DNA from: Bacteroidota bacterium
GTDB lineage: Bacteria > Bacteroidota > Bacteroidia > Chitinophagales > Chitinophagaceae
Direction of reading: 5' to 3'
NCBI GenBank assembly: GCA_023423405.1
Contig: JAFAFR010000008.1
Coordinates: 186,001-250,000, forward strand
DNA: 64,000 nucleotides
Below are positions 42,948-52,548 of the stretch, one piece after another. Each line of letters starts with the position of its first letter. The first letter of the stretch is position 1. The position numbers and the translations under genes are program-made. Below the pieces are notes generated by a model. It had not been told where the DNA came from. It ran no database searches and was given only the letters and a program-made list of their open reading frames with translations.

Positions 42948-43946
42948 TCAGAATCCCTTAGTTCTTGTTTTGATGCGGCACAACTGCATGTTGGCCGTAA
43001 TATAAAGATAGCCATCATCCCCCCAGGCGCAATTGGAAGTGGGCTGCCCCGTTTCGATCCGGCCCAGCAGTTTTCCTTTCGGGGATAATACGATAATACC
43101 ACCCGGCCCGCTGCTGAACACATTTCCTGCCTGGTCGGTTTTGAGCCCATCAGGTGCGCCCTGCAGTCCCGATTTTGCCAGCTCACCGGCGTCGTAAAAC
43201 AGCTTTGCTTTCCCTGCCGTTCCATCGGAATTTACCGGGTATGCCATGATATAAGGTTTGGCGCCGTCGGACTGCGCCAGGTACAATATTTTTCCATCGG
43301 GCGACAAAGCCACGCCGTTGGGTGCAGCGTATTCGTCTATCAGGCTGAGCTGCCCGGCGGCCGACAAACGGTACAATCCCATCGGTATGGACTTTTCCCC
43401 ACGCGGCAAACCATAGGCCGGATCGGTGAAATAATAATCGCCGTTGGGCGCCTGTACAATATCATTGGGACTGTTGAACCGTTTGCCCTGCCAGTTGTCG
43501 GCCAGGGTCCGTTTTCCGCCGCGGCTCAACGGCATGGCGGCAATGCGGCGGTCGCCGTGTTCGCAGCTTACCAGCTCACCCGCCCGGTTGATGGTGAGCC
43601 CGTTGCTCCCCGGCTCCACGCTGTAGGGCAGTCGCCCCGTATAACCCGAAGGCTGCAGGAATACGCTGATGCCTTCCCCTTCCTTCCATTTGAAGATGGT
43701 GTTCTGCTTCACATCGGAAAAAAGCAGGTAACCACTGTCGCGCACCCATACCGGTCCTTCCGTCCACTGGAAACCCGTGGCGAGCACTTCCAGTTTCGCA
43801 GCGGGATCCACCAATGCAGCAAAAGCGGGATCCAGCGATACGATCTTTCCAGGCGTGGATTGGGCCCGTGCATCTACTGTGCCCAATAATAAGAAGGCAG
43901 CAAACAATAAAAAACCACCAAACAATGAACCGGTCAGGACTCTCAT
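42948..43946 (-). CDS. SMP-30/gluconolactonase-family lactonase, exported
   Basis: Predicted sugar-lactone hydrolase of 332 residues. A signal peptide ends near DARAQ (29). The body is the six-bladed SMP-30/LRE propeller: TEGPVWVRDSGYLLFSDV near 62 with the metal-binding Glu of TEGP, SNGLTINRAGEL, the NSPNDIVQAPNGDYYFTDP metal motif near 155, and APNGVALSPDGKILYLAQ near 210. The Glu/Asn/Asp metal ligands are thus present. It lies downstream of the GH127 gene and shares the sugar-acid theme with the aldolase and DgoK genes on the far side of the AbiE pair. Confidence 0.88.
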   Translation of the reverse strand: MRVLTGSLFGGFLLFAAFLLLGTVDARAQSTPGKIVSLDPAFAALVDPAAKLEVLATGFQWTEGPVWVRDSGYLLFSDVKQNTIFKWKEGEGISVFLQPSGYTGRLPYSVEPGSNGLTINRAGELVSCEHGDRRIAAMPLSRGGKRTLADNWQGKRFNSPNDIVQAPNGDYYFTDPAYGLPRGEKSIPMGLYRLSAAGQLSLIDEYAAPNGVALSPDGKILYLAQSDGAKPYIMAYPVNSDGTAGKAKLFYDAGELAKSGLQGAPDGLKTDQAGNVFSSGPGGIIVLSPKGKLLGRIETGQPTSNCAWGDDGYLYITANMQLCRIKTRTKGF

Positions 43947-43949
43947 GTT

Positions 43950-44042
43950 TTTAGAATTGCTCTCTTAATATTTAGAATCGGTTTTTCTGTATCTGGAATC
44001 GCTCTCTTAATAGTTTAGAACTGATCTCCCAATAATTTAGGA
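43950..44042. repeat. Imperfect 21-22 bp tandem repeat
   Basis: A unit starting TTTAGAAT/C (one copy TCTGGAAT) begins at 43950, 43971, 43992, 44014 and 44036, so five starts with steps of 21, 21, 22 and 22 bases. It spans the gap between the GH127 stop and the lactonase start and enters the last codons of the GH127 gene. The AAGAGAG runs on the minus strand resemble ribosome-binding sequence. Confidence 0.65.
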
Positions 44043-46429
44043 TGGTTCAAACCTTCCGCCCGCACCAGCCTGCAACCGTAAATACCACCGCCCAGTTTTT
44101 CATTCTTTACCTGGAACCGCACCTGCAGGGAAGACCTGCCCCGGATAAGCGCCGGCGGAATGGGATAGGGAAGTTCGTAAAATATCGTTTCATACAAACG
44201 ATTCCCCAGGTCGGCCGTGGCGATCTTGGTATTTTCTACATAAATGTCCACTCTTCCTTTTGCTTCAGGTCCCCAGCCCGCACCCCAGAAACCTACTTCC
44301 AGGAAAAGCGGCTCTTCTGTTTTTTTCTGCAGCGTATAGGAAAACCAGCCGCTGCTGTCGGCCGTTCGGAAGGGCTGAAAAAAACTCTTCCCGTTGCGAT
44401 CCAGGTGGCCTGTAAGACCATGCGCTGTTTCGCTGGCGCTGTCGCCGCAGATCACTTTGTCCTGCAAAAGATGGTTGTCATACAGTTCGCGGGCGGCCCA
44501 GCTTTTCGGCGTGAAAAGATCCCAGTACATGCTGTAACGCTGGTTGGTAATGCCGTAAAAAGGAGAGAGCCGGAATTCGCGCCCGTCTTTGGCCTGCAGC
44601 GTAAAACGCAGCGTGCTCCTGTCTTTCAGCCGGATCCACGACGCAGGATCGGTTTTGGATCCCAGCAGCACCGGCAGGTTGGCGTATTCAGGAATGCGCA
44701 GGAAATCAAAAATATCTTCCGCTTCCTGGTTTATGTTTTCGATGCCCTGCCGGCCCAGCTCGCCCGCTAGTAATACCGGCCCAAAATAAATGGCTGCAAC
44801 ATCAGGATTATCGGGCGTCTCTTCTATCCGTAAGCCCATGGGCAGCACCACTTCGATCCGGTCGCCTTTTTTCAGCGCAGCACTGACCTGCGCATAACCA
44901 TTGTCGTTTGTAAGTGCAGTTTGTTTTCCATTGATCCGGCAAAGCGCTTCTCCCGCCAGCCAGGACGGCAGGCGGATGCGCAGTCCCGCTTTCTGCCGGG
45001 CTTCCAGCACGCGGAAACGCAGCGTATCGGAATAAGGGAACCGCGTTTCCATTTGCAACCGCAACCCCTTTTCTTTCCAGTTCACCGTGCTGGCAATGAA
45101 AAGATTCACGGTCAGGCTCACCCGATCTTGCGCATAAATATCCTGCTCGTATTTTCCGGGGCTTTCCATGCCGGTTCCCACACAGCACCAGTTGGAGGTA
45201 AAGGGCGTGCTGAACGATTTGAACCAGCCGGGCTTGGTAGGCACATAGTAAGAGAACTGCCCCGCTTCGCTTAAGGATGCCCGTATGTGGTTATACAGGG
45301 CGCCTTCGTAATAATCCATGTACTCGCGGTTGCCCTGTTGCTGGTAGAGCTCGTGGCTGAGCTTAAGCATGTTGTAGGTATTGCAGGTTTCGGACGACGT
45401 CATGCCGATCCGCCGGGTGATCCTTCCCGCAGGACCAAACCGTTCAAACTCACTGTTACCGCCATTGGCCAGCGTATGGTGATGGATAACAATGTCCCAG
45501 AAATTGGCGGCTGCTCTTCCCTCACTATCTGCACTGTCGCCCAGCAGCGTATGCATGCGCGCATATCCAACAAACTGTGGAATGCGGCTGTTGGCGTGTT
45601 GCGGATACAGCATATCCACGCCAGCCGCAAGCGGATCGGCCAGCTTGTGCTGTACGAATTGTTTGGCCAGGTGCGCATAACGCGGATTTCCCGTTATGGC
45701 ATAACAGTCGGCGATCAGCTCGGCCATACCGCCGTGCTCCACGTACAGCAGTTCCTGGAAGCGGTCTACCGGCAATGCCTGTACGAAACGGTCGATCCAG
45801 TCCACGTAAGCCAGCAGCACTTCTTTGGCACCTGCTTCGCCTGCCAGCAGCCAGGCATCACGCAGGCCGGCGAGGTTCTTGTGCATGCCATAAAAATAAA
45901 TGCCGTCGTTGATCACTGCCGTCTCCGGCCCACCGAACCGGATCTCGAATTTACCGGCCAGCATGTCGTTGAACGCTTTCGCATAGCCGGTACCGTTAAA
46001 CACTGTGCCATCGCCCGCCTTCTGCTGGCAGGCCGCCATTTCCGATACGATGTACTGAATGCGTTGCTGCAATTCCTTATCACCGGTGCTGGCATACATC
46101 AGCGACAGGGCGGTGAGGTAATGTCCCAGTATATTGCTGCCGCCGCTTTCCCATCCTTTATAAGGACCGGCCACTTTATCGGGCAGTCCGGCGGCGCGCC
46201 GGTGCCAGAAAAGAAGGCTGTCGGCATTCCATTTCTTCAGATTGGTCCTGATCTTTTCTTTGGCGGCCAAAAACAGCGGATCCTGCAGGGTAACGGAACC
46301 CAGCGGCAATGTTTCCATTTTCTGCGCCCGGGCCTGCGCTTTGAAAGCAGCCGGGTTGTACTGTGCAGCCAGCGGAAGCGATACCATACACACCATCGCG
46401 CAGCAGAAACCGGTCAGTATTTTTTTCAT
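44015..46429 (-). CDS. GH127 (DUF1680) glycoside hydrolase, probable beta-L-arabinofuranosidase
   Basis: Exported enzyme of 804 residues with signal peptide (1-22, LPLAAQ). The N-terminal (alpha/alpha)6 barrel carries the GH127 active-site Cys/Glu set: SETCNTYN near residues 343-350 (Glu and Cys) and NWCCVGTGMESPGKY near 413-427, giving the zinc-binding cysteines and the nucleophile cysteine of HypBA1-type enzymes. C-terminal beta domains continue to about 680, then an extra module (about 690-800, DUF6805-like) ends the protein. Known members release beta-L-arabinofuranose from plant glycoproteins or pectin. Followed by the lactonase gene. Confidence 0.88.
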   Translation of the reverse strand: MKKILTGFCCAMVCMVSLPLAAQYNPAAFKAQARAQKMETLPLGSVTLQDPLFLAAKEKIRTNLKKWNADSLLFWHRRAAGLPDKVAGPYKGWESGGSNILGHYLTALSLMYASTGDKELQQRIQYIVSEMAACQQKAGDGTVFNGTGYAKAFNDMLAGKFEIRFGGPETAVINDGIYFYGMHKNLAGLRDAWLLAGEAGAKEVLLAYVDWIDRFVQALPVDRFQELLYVEHGGMAELIADCYAITGNPRYAHLAKQFVQHKLADPLAAGVDMLYPQHANSRIPQFVGYARMHTLLGDSADSEGRAAANFWDIVIHHHTLANGGNSEFERFGPAGRITRRIGMTSSETCNTYNMLKLSHELYQQQGNREYMDYYEGALYNHIRASLSEAGQFSYYVPTKPGWFKSFSTPFTSNWCCVGTGMESPGKYEQDIYAQDRVSLTVNLFIASTVNWKEKGLRLQMETRFPYSDTLRFRVLEARQKAGLRIRLPSWLAGEALCRINGKQTALTNDNGYAQVSAALKKGDRIEVVLPMGLRIEETPDNPDVAAIYFGPVLLAGELGRQGIENINQEAEDIFDFLRIPEYANLPVLLGSKTDPASWIRLKDRSTLRFTLQAKDGREFRLSPFYGITNQRYSMYWDLFTPKSWAARELYDNHLLQDKVICGDSASETAHGLTGHLDRNGKSFFQPFRTADSSGWFSYTLQKKTEEPLFLEVGFWGAGWGPEAKGRVDIYVENTKIATADLGNRLYETIFYELPYPIPPALIRGRSSLQVRFQVKNEKLGGGIYGCRLVRAEGLNHPKLLGDQF

Positions 46430-46517
46430 ATGCGAAACAATCTTCCCGAAACAACAACAATCTGCCGTAGCCGGGCCCTGAAATCATTTCAATTTCTATT
46501 CAGCCGGTAGCTTTTTT

Positions 46518-46525
46518 TACTTTTG
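46518..46525 (+). promoter_or_regulatory. Promoter -7 element for the DUF255 gene
   Basis: TACTTTTG matches TAnnTTTG exactly and lies 22 bases before the ATG at 46548. A TTTC at 46493-46496 is a weak -33 candidate with a 21-base spacer. Confidence 0.45.
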
Positions 46526-46547
46526 GTAAGAACAACACAGCAGCAGT

Positions 46548-48596
46548 ATGAATCGCCTGGCAAAAGAAAACAGTCCTTATCTCTTACAACACGCGCATAA
46601 CCCGGTGGACTGGTATGCCTGGGGAGAAGAGGCGCTGGAAGCAGCCCGCAAACTGGACCGGCCCATACTGGTAAGCATTGGTTATGCAGCTTGTCACTGG
46701 TGCCACGTGATGGAAAGGGAAAGTTTTGAAGATCCGGCAGTGGCCGCCCTGATGAACGAAGCATTCATCAACATCAAGATCGATCGCGAAGAGCGGCCCG
46801 ATCTCGACCATATTTACATGGATGCGGTGCAGGTGATGAGCGGCAGCGGCGGCTGGCCCCTGAATGTTTTTTTGACGCCCGACGGTAAGCCTTTTTACGG
46901 CGGCACTTATTTTCCGCCGCAGGCAGCGTATAACCGTCCCAGTTGGACAGATGTGTTGCAGGGTGTTTCCCATGCCTGGACAAACCGCCGCACCGAGATC
47001 CTGCAGCAGGCGGAAAATCTTACACAGCACCTCGAGAATTCGAACCGCCTGGGCTTTGACATCGAAAAAGGAGCGGAGACGCCCTTCACCCGTGAATCGG
47101 TGCAGGATATGGTGAAAGACTTGCTAAAAACGGCCGACACCCGCGAAGGTGGCTTCGGCCGCGCGCCCAAATTTCCGCAGACACTGAGCATTTCTTTTTT
47201 GCTCCGTTGTGACCATTATTTCCCCGATCCGGCGGCCCGCCAGCAGGCCCTGCTGAGCATCGATAAAATGCTGGCCGGTGGCATTTATGACCAGCTCGGC
47301 GGCGGACTGGCGCGTTATTCCACCGACAACGAGTGGCTGGTGCCCCATTTTGAAAAGATGCTGTACGACCAGGCCCTCTTCCTGCAGGTGCTGGCCGAAG
47401 CCCTGCAGGTTACCGGTGATCCGAAATACGCGGCCGCCATCCACCAGACCATGGAATTTTTGCAGCGCGAAATGCTGGCGCCGGGTGGTGGTTTTTATGC
47501 TGCCCTGGATGCCGATTCGGAAGGAGAGGAGGGGAAATTTTACGTGTGGGAAAAAGGCGGGCTGGAAGAAAAACTGGGACCGGATGCGGCTTTGGCGGCC
47601 GACTGGTTCGGGATTACCGAAACGGGCAACTGGGAAGGCGTCAATATTCTCACCGGCGGGCGCAACCTTGAAACGGTGGCCGCCCGTTACGGGTTAAGCG
47701 TTGCGGAAGCAGAAGAGCGGATCAGGAACATAAGGGCCAACATGCTGGCCATCCGGAACAAAAGGCAGCGCCCGGGCCTGGACGATAAACAGATCCTGGC
47801 CTGGAATGCGCTGCTGAACGGGGCCTGTTCCAAAATATTTGCGGCCACCGGGGAAGCGGCCTACCGGGACCTGGCCATCCGGAACATGAACTGGATGCTG
47901 CGGGTTTTCAAAGACCCGGAAAAGGGATTACTGCATACCAGCAAGGAAGAAATCGCAAAGTTTCCGGGATTCCTCGACGACTTTGCATACTTGGTACAGG
48001 CTTTGATTTACCTGCAGGAAATTACCGGCGAACAGGCATATATCGAAGAAGCGGCGCGGCTGACAGAATGGGTATGGACACATTTCGGGGAAGAAACAAA
48101 TTATCTTTTTTATTATACGTCGAAAGACCAGGAGGATGTGGTAGTGAGAAAAAGAGAAGTGTACGATGCGGCACAACCTTCGGGGAATGCGGTGATGCAG
48201 TTTAACCTGGGGTATTTGGGTAGGCTGCTTGACCGCCCGGATTGGGTAAAACGGTCGGATCGCATGCTGGAAAGCCTGGGTAAGGCAATAATCCGCTATC
48301 CCGGATCGTTTGGAAGTTGGGCCGCCGGTTGGCTGGCCCGGGTGACGGGGTGTGCGGAAATAGTTGTAGTGGGACCGGCAGCGGATGATTTGCGAAAAGA
48401 AATATTAGCTAATTTTATTCCCAATCGTATCTTCCAGTCGGCCACCCATGAAAATGAAGCTTACCCGCTTTTGCGAAACAAGCCCTCCGCCCCCAAAACT
48501 TTGATATTTGTTTGCCAGAACTATAGCTGTGGCCAGCCAGTGGCTTCAGTGGATGCTATGTTGCGTCAGTTGACCGGGGAAACGCATAATTTTTAG
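46548..48596 (+). CDS. DUF255/YyaL-like thioredoxin-domain protein
   Basis: Cytoplasmic protein of 682 residues in the DUF255 (YyaL, spermatogenesis-associated protein 20) family. The start NRLAKENSPYLLQHAHNPVDWYAWGEEAL is diagnostic, followed by a thioredoxin fold with ACHWCHVMERESFED (CxxC near residues 49-52) and GGWPLNVFLTPDGKPFYGGTYFP. The rest (about 200-680) is an (alpha/alpha)6-type domain related to N-acylglucosamine epimerases. Its biochemical role is not known. Divergent from GH127 with a 118-base gap. Confidence 0.9.
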   Translation: MNRLAKENSPYLLQHAHNPVDWYAWGEEALEAARKLDRPILVSIGYAACHWCHVMERESFEDPAVAALMNEAFINIKIDREERPDLDHIYMDAVQVMSGSGGWPLNVFLTPDGKPFYGGTYFPPQAAYNRPSWTDVLQGVSHAWTNRRTEILQQAENLTQHLENSNRLGFDIEKGAETPFTRESVQDMVKDLLKTADTREGGFGRAPKFPQTLSISFLLRCDHYFPDPAARQQALLSIDKMLAGGIYDQLGGGLARYSTDNEWLVPHFEKMLYDQALFLQVLAEALQVTGDPKYAAAIHQTMEFLQREMLAPGGGFYAALDADSEGEEGKFYVWEKGGLEEKLGPDAALAADWFGITETGNWEGVNILTGGRNLETVAARYGLSVAEAEERIRNIRANMLAIRNKRQRPGLDDKQILAWNALLNGACSKIFAATGEAAYRDLAIRNMNWMLRVFKDPEKGLLHTSKEEIAKFPGFLDDFAYLVQALIYLQEITGEQAYIEEAARLTEWVWTHFGEETNYLFYYTSKDQEDVVVRKREVYDAAQPSGNAVMQFNLGYLGRLLDRPDWVKRSDRMLESLGKAIIRYPGSFGSWAAGWLARVTGCAEIVVVGPAADDLRKEILANFIPNRIFQSATHENEAYPLLRNKPSAPKTLIFVCQNYSCGQPVASVDAMLRQLTGETHNF

Positions 48597-48715
48597 AGTA
48601 AATGCAATATTACCCTTTAAATAGTCGTTAAAATTGGACGCTGAGCAGTGTGATGGAGCGGAAACGTTAATAGTAAATAAACGATAAACCTGGATAGCTG
48701 ATGTTGACAAAACAG

Positions 48716-48723
48716 TATATTTG
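48716..48723 (+). promoter_or_regulatory. Promoter -7 element for the gldKLMN operon
   Basis: TATATTTG matches TAnnTTTG and lies 19 bases before the gldK ATG. A good -33 box at the expected distance is not visible. The upstream gap (48597-48742) holds nothing else recognisable. Confidence 0.38.
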
Positions 48724-48742
48724 CCCACTACCCTTTAATATT

Positions 48743-50038
48743 ATGAAAATGAAAAACCTGTCCACATTGCTTACGCTGGCGGCTTTGTCCACGCTGGCTG
48801 CTAGCTGCGGCAAGTTGGGTAAAAACTCCAAAGGAAGTATACCCAATGACGGTCAGTTGCATGGTGTTTCCGCCGGCAACAAATACGCTATGCCCAAACC
48901 TCCCGGAATGGTATATGTGCCACCCGGAACCTTCCATATGGGGCCCAGTGATGAAGACATCAACTTCGCTTTTACGGCACGTAACAAGCAGGTGTCTATC
49001 AATGGATTCTGGATGGATGCCACCGAAATCACCAACAACGAGTATCGCCAGTTTGTTTACTGGGTGCGCGACTCTACAGCCGCCAAGCTGATGGGTTTTG
49101 TAAAGAATGCCGACGGGGTTGATTATGTGGACTGGAACAAAGCCAAGACCATCAAATGGGGCGATAAAGCAACCGTCGAAAAAATCGACCAGTTGATCCT
49201 TTCTCCCGAAAACAGGATTTTTGGTAAGAAGGAGATCGACGCTTCCAAGCTCATCTATCATTCTGAAACCTTCGATAACAAAGACGCTTCCCGCCGCGAA
49301 AACGCCGGCAAGCCCCGCTCACAGTTCATTGTGAAAAAAGACGTACGCATCTACCCCGATACCCTGGTTTGGATCCGCGACTTCGCCTACTCTTACAATG
49401 AGCCGATGACCAAACGTTATTTCTCTCACCCTGCGTTCGATAACTACCCGGTGGTGGGTGTGAACTGGAACCAGGCGACTGCCTTCTGCGAATGGAGAAC
49501 GCATTACCTGAATGCCTTCCTCGCCAGCAAAAAGCGCGCACAGGAATCCGACTTCCGCCTGCCTACAGAAGCTGAATGGGAATACGCCGCCCGCGGTGGC
49601 CGCTCCCAGTCCATGTTCCCCTGGGGTAACTATTACCTGAGAAACAAAAAAGGATGCCTGCTGGCCAACTTTAAACCCGGCCGTGGTAACTATCCCGAAG
49701 ACGGTGGCTTCTATACCGTACGCGCCGATGCCTACTGGCCCAACGATTTCGGCCTGTATAATATGGCGGGTAACGTCGCGGAATGGACCTCTTCCCTCTA
49801 CTATGAAGGCGGGTACAATTTCCAGCACGACATGAACCCCGACATCCGTTACAACGCGAAGGACTCCGATCCTCCCCGTATGAAGCGTAAGGTATTGCGC
49901 GGCGGTAGCTGGAAAGACGTAGGTTACTTCCTGCAAACCGGTACCCGTTCTTACGAATACCAGGACACTGCCAAATCCTATATCGGGTTCCGCTGTGTGA
50001 TCGATCTTCCTCCCATGCAGGGCAAAGGCAAAAAATAA
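48743..50038 (+). CDS. gldK: Gliding motility / type IX secretion lipoprotein GldK
   Basis: Outer-membrane-associated lipoprotein that forms the periplasmic ring of the type IX secretion system with GldN. The ATG at 48743 gives MKMKNLSTL and the lipobox LAASC; the earlier TTG-like start is rejected. The body is a formylglycine-generating-enzyme-like (SUMF1) fold: GMVYVPPGTFHMGPSDED near 60, WEYAARGGRSQSMFPWGNYY near 287, and LRGGSWKDVGYFLQTGTRS near 395. The cysteines that catalyse oxidation in true FGE are absent at RGGSWKDV, so it is structural. First gene of gldKLMN. Confidence 0.95.
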   Translation: MKMKNLSTLLTLAALSTLAASCGKLGKNSKGSIPNDGQLHGVSAGNKYAMPKPPGMVYVPPGTFHMGPSDEDINFAFTARNKQVSINGFWMDATEITNNEYRQFVYWVRDSTAAKLMGFVKNADGVDYVDWNKAKTIKWGDKATVEKIDQLILSPENRIFGKKEIDASKLIYHSETFDNKDASRRENAGKPRSQFIVKKDVRIYPDTLVWIRDFAYSYNEPMTKRYFSHPAFDNYPVVGVNWNQATAFCEWRTHYLNAFLASKKRAQESDFRLPTEAEWEYAARGGRSQSMFPWGNYYLRNKKGCLLANFKPGRGNYPEDGGFYTVRADAYWPNDFGLYNMAGNVAEWTSSLYYEGGYNFQHDMNPDIRYNAKDSDPPRMKRKVLRGGSWKDVGYFLQTGTRSYEYQDTAKSYIGFRCVIDLPPMQGKGKK

Positions 50039-50081
50039 GCGTATAGCAAATCTCTAAAGGACAAATTTTATTACTAAATAA

Positions 50082-50098
50082 TTGATTGAAACAATCAA
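50082..50098 (+). other. Perfect palindrome between gldK and gldL
   Basis: TTGATTG-AAA-CAATCAA forms a perfect 7-bp stem with a three-base loop in the 113-base gap. No T-run follows, so it is unlikely to terminate. It may be an RNA processing or stability element that sets the high GldL/GldM to GldK ratio; that is inference. Confidence 0.4.
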
Positions 50099-50151
50099 AA
50101 CGGCTAACTATTATCTAAACCCTTTAACAAAAGCAATTAAACTTTAAAGCT

Positions 50152-50919
50152 ATGGCTGGTACATCTAAATCTACTGAAAGACTGGTAAACGTTGTAGTGT
50201 GCGTGGGCGCCGCTGTTGTAATCTTCGGAGCCTGGGCCAAGATCCTGCACAAATCGTTTGCCGATATCATGCTCACCGTAGGTCTGCTGACCGAAGCGGC
50301 GATCTTCCTCATCTATGCACTGCTTCCGCCTCCCGGACAGGAAATGGCTGCACTTGCTGAAGCCCTTCCGAAAATGGCCGGCGGCACCAGCGGTAACCCT
50401 GCCCTGCAGAGCCTCGACAAAATGATGCAGGAAGCTGATATCACTCCCACTAACCTGAAGAAACTGAGCGAAGGCTTCAACAAACTGGGAACTACTGTGA
50501 ACCAAATGAAAGACGTTTCCGACGTGGTGTCTGCTACCAATGAGTATGCATCCAAAACCAAGGAAGCTGCCGGCGCCCTGGGCCAGATGAAAGATGCCTA
50601 CGTTAAGAGCGCTGCTACCATGCAGTCTTTCAACGACGCATCTGAATCCACCAAGCAATTCCACAGCCAGGTACAGGTGCTCACCAAAAACCTCGGTTCA
50701 CTGAACACCATTTATGAACTGGAGCTGCAGGATACCAATAACCATCTGAAAGCAATGAACAACTTCTACAGCAACCTGGCGCAGGCTTCACAGGCTATGC
50801 AGGGCAGCGTGGAAGATGCCAACAAAACCAAGGAGCAAATTTCTCTGCTGGCCAAAAACCTCGGCAACCTCAACCAGGTGTACGGCAACATGCTGAGCGC
50901 TATGCAGGGCCGCGCGTAA
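50152..50919 (+). CDS. gldL: Type IX secretion motor protein GldL
   Basis: Inner membrane component of the T9SS proton-driven motor, 255 residues. Two N-terminal membrane helices (about 11-30 and 39-59: VVCVGAAVVIFGAWAKIL and IMLTVGLLTEAAIFLIYALLP) contain the Glu in LLTEAA that family studies implicate in proton flow. The cytoplasmic rest is helical and coiled-coil-like, with repeated LAKNLGSLN/LAKNLGNLN-type segments. It works with five GldL around two GldM, as known from the family structures. It lies 113 bases after gldK and 69 before gldM. Confidence 0.95.
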   Translation: MAGTSKSTERLVNVVVCVGAAVVIFGAWAKILHKSFADIMLTVGLLTEAAIFLIYALLPPPGQEMAALAEALPKMAGGTSGNPALQSLDKMMQEADITPTNLKKLSEGFNKLGTTVNQMKDVSDVVSATNEYASKTKEAAGALGQMKDAYVKSAATMQSFNDASESTKQFHSQVQVLTKNLGSLNTIYELELQDTNNHLKAMNNFYSNLAQASQAMQGSVEDANKTKEQISLLAKNLGNLNQVYGNMLSAMQGRA

Positions 50920-50988
50920 GGAATACGACCAGCCAAACCTTGACGAACATTGTATAAACAGATTGACAACTAATTAAATCCCAGATCC

Positions 50989-52527
50989 ATGGCCTTACCA
51001 AAAGAGCCCAGGCAGAAGATGATCAACATGATGTATTTGGTGCTTACCGCACTGCTTGCATTGAACGTATCATCTGAAATCCTGAACGCTTTCAAAACCG
51101 TAAACGAAAGCATCACCACTGCCAACGGGGTGGTAGATGCTAAAAATAGCTCCGTGTTCGAGGCATTTAAGGAGGCGCTGAGCGATCCGAAAACTGCCGA
51201 AAACGCCAACAAGTGGCTGCCCAAGGCCCAGGAAGCCCAAAAGCTGTCACAGGAAGTATCCGCTTATATTGACGACCTGAAGACCCGCCTGAAGGAAGAA
51301 TCCAAGGGCGAGAACATTGGCACCGCCACTGAGAAATTCAGCGAAGACAACCTGGATGCTTCTACCCGCCTCCTGGTACAGGGTAAAGATGGCGACGAAC
51401 TCGAGAAAAAACTGAACACGTTCAAGCAGCAGATGCTGGAAGTGGTTCCTGAAATGAAGGAAACCTTCGCCAAGTCGCTGCCCCTGGACATGACCGTTCC
51501 GAAATCCCAGACTGGTTCAACCACCAGCAAAGAATGGAAATCGGCGTACTTCCACATGACGCCTACCATTGCTGCCCTGACCATCCTGAGCAAATTCCAG
51601 AACGACGTAAAGAATTCAGAAGCCATCGTGGTAGACCATTGCTACCAGCAGATCGGCAAAGTAAAATTCAAACTCGACAAATTTGAGGCTTTTGCTTCCC
51701 AGAACTCTCAATACCTGATGCCCGGCCAGGAGCTGGTGATCACTTCGGGTATTGGCGCTTTCTCTACAGAAGCACTGCCTTCCGTAACCGTGAACGGAGC
51801 CAAGGTTACTACCAACCCCGATGGTTCTGCCGTGTACAAAACAACCGTGAATGGTGCCGGCGAACACTCTGTGAAAGTGGTGGTAAACTATAAGGACCCC
51901 AACACCGGTGAAGACAAGGTGACTACTAAAGACGTAAAGTATACTGTTGGTATTCCTTCCGGAGCCTCTGTTTTCCTGGAGAAAATGAACGTGGTGTACA
52001 TGGGTGTTGACAACCCCGTGATCGTATCTGCCGGTTCTGCCGGTAAAGAAAAGATGAACGTGTCTTTCACCGGTGGTAATATTACTGCTGCCAGTGGCGA
52101 CCGCTACATCATCCGTCCCAGCAAAACCGGTCCGGCTGAGATCAAGGTTACTGTTGATGGCAAAACCACTTCTTTCCCCATGCGTTGTAAACAACTGCCC
52201 CTTCCGGCTGCTTTCGTGGGTACACAGTCTGGCGGTTCCATGCCGGCTGCTACTTTCAAAGCCATGGGTGGTGTGATAGCCAAACTGCAGGATTCCGATT
52301 TCGACGTACAATATACCGTGGTAGGTTATACGCTGGGCGCCAATGGCGGTGCTTTCCAAAGCTACCAGCAGGCTGCTGTTGACGGTGCTCGCTGGGGTGG
52401 AAATGCTGCAGCCATCATGACCAAGGCTACGCCCGGAACCACCGTTTACTTTGACCAGATCCGCGTAAAAGGACCGGATGGCAAAGAGCGCCTCCTGCCC
52501 AACGGTATGTTCTTTAACCTGAAATAA
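50989..52527 (+). CDS. gldM: Type IX secretion motor protein GldM
   Basis: Protein of 512 residues that transmits motor force across the periplasm. The start MALPKEPRQKMINMMYLVLTALLALNVSSEIL is the diagnostic GldM N-terminus with one membrane helix (about 14-32). Four periplasmic domains follow, first helical (to about 220) and then beta-rich, with the ending DQIRVKGPDGKERLLPNGMFF. The length matches other GldM/PorM proteins. It sits between gldL and gldN in the standard order. Confidence 0.96.
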   Translation: MALPKEPRQKMINMMYLVLTALLALNVSSEILNAFKTVNESITTANGVVDAKNSSVFEAFKEALSDPKTAENANKWLPKAQEAQKLSQEVSAYIDDLKTRLKEESKGENIGTATEKFSEDNLDASTRLLVQGKDGDELEKKLNTFKQQMLEVVPEMKETFAKSLPLDMTVPKSQTGSTTSKEWKSAYFHMTPTIAALTILSKFQNDVKNSEAIVVDHCYQQIGKVKFKLDKFEAFASQNSQYLMPGQELVITSGIGAFSTEALPSVTVNGAKVTTNPDGSAVYKTTVNGAGEHSVKVVVNYKDPNTGEDKVTTKDVKYTVGIPSGASVFLEKMNVVYMGVDNPVIVSAGSAGKEKMNVSFTGGNITAASGDRYIIRPSKTGPAEIKVTVDGKTTSFPMRCKQLPLPAAFVGTQSGGSMPAATFKAMGGVIAKLQDSDFDVQYTVVGYTLGANGGAFQSYQQAAVDGARWGGNAAAIMTKATPGTTVYFDQIRVKGPDGKERLLPNGMFFNLK

Positions 52528-52548
52528 GCAATAGAAAAAACTGGCACA

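Noticed and set aside
45287..46510. 407-codon open frame on the plus strand
   Set aside because: Antisense to the GH127 gene, which has intact catalytic motifs; no recognisable domains.
48743..50038. Active formylglycine-generating enzyme
   Set aside because: The SUMF1-type fold is present but the catalytic cysteines are missing and the gene heads gldKLMN, so it is GldK.
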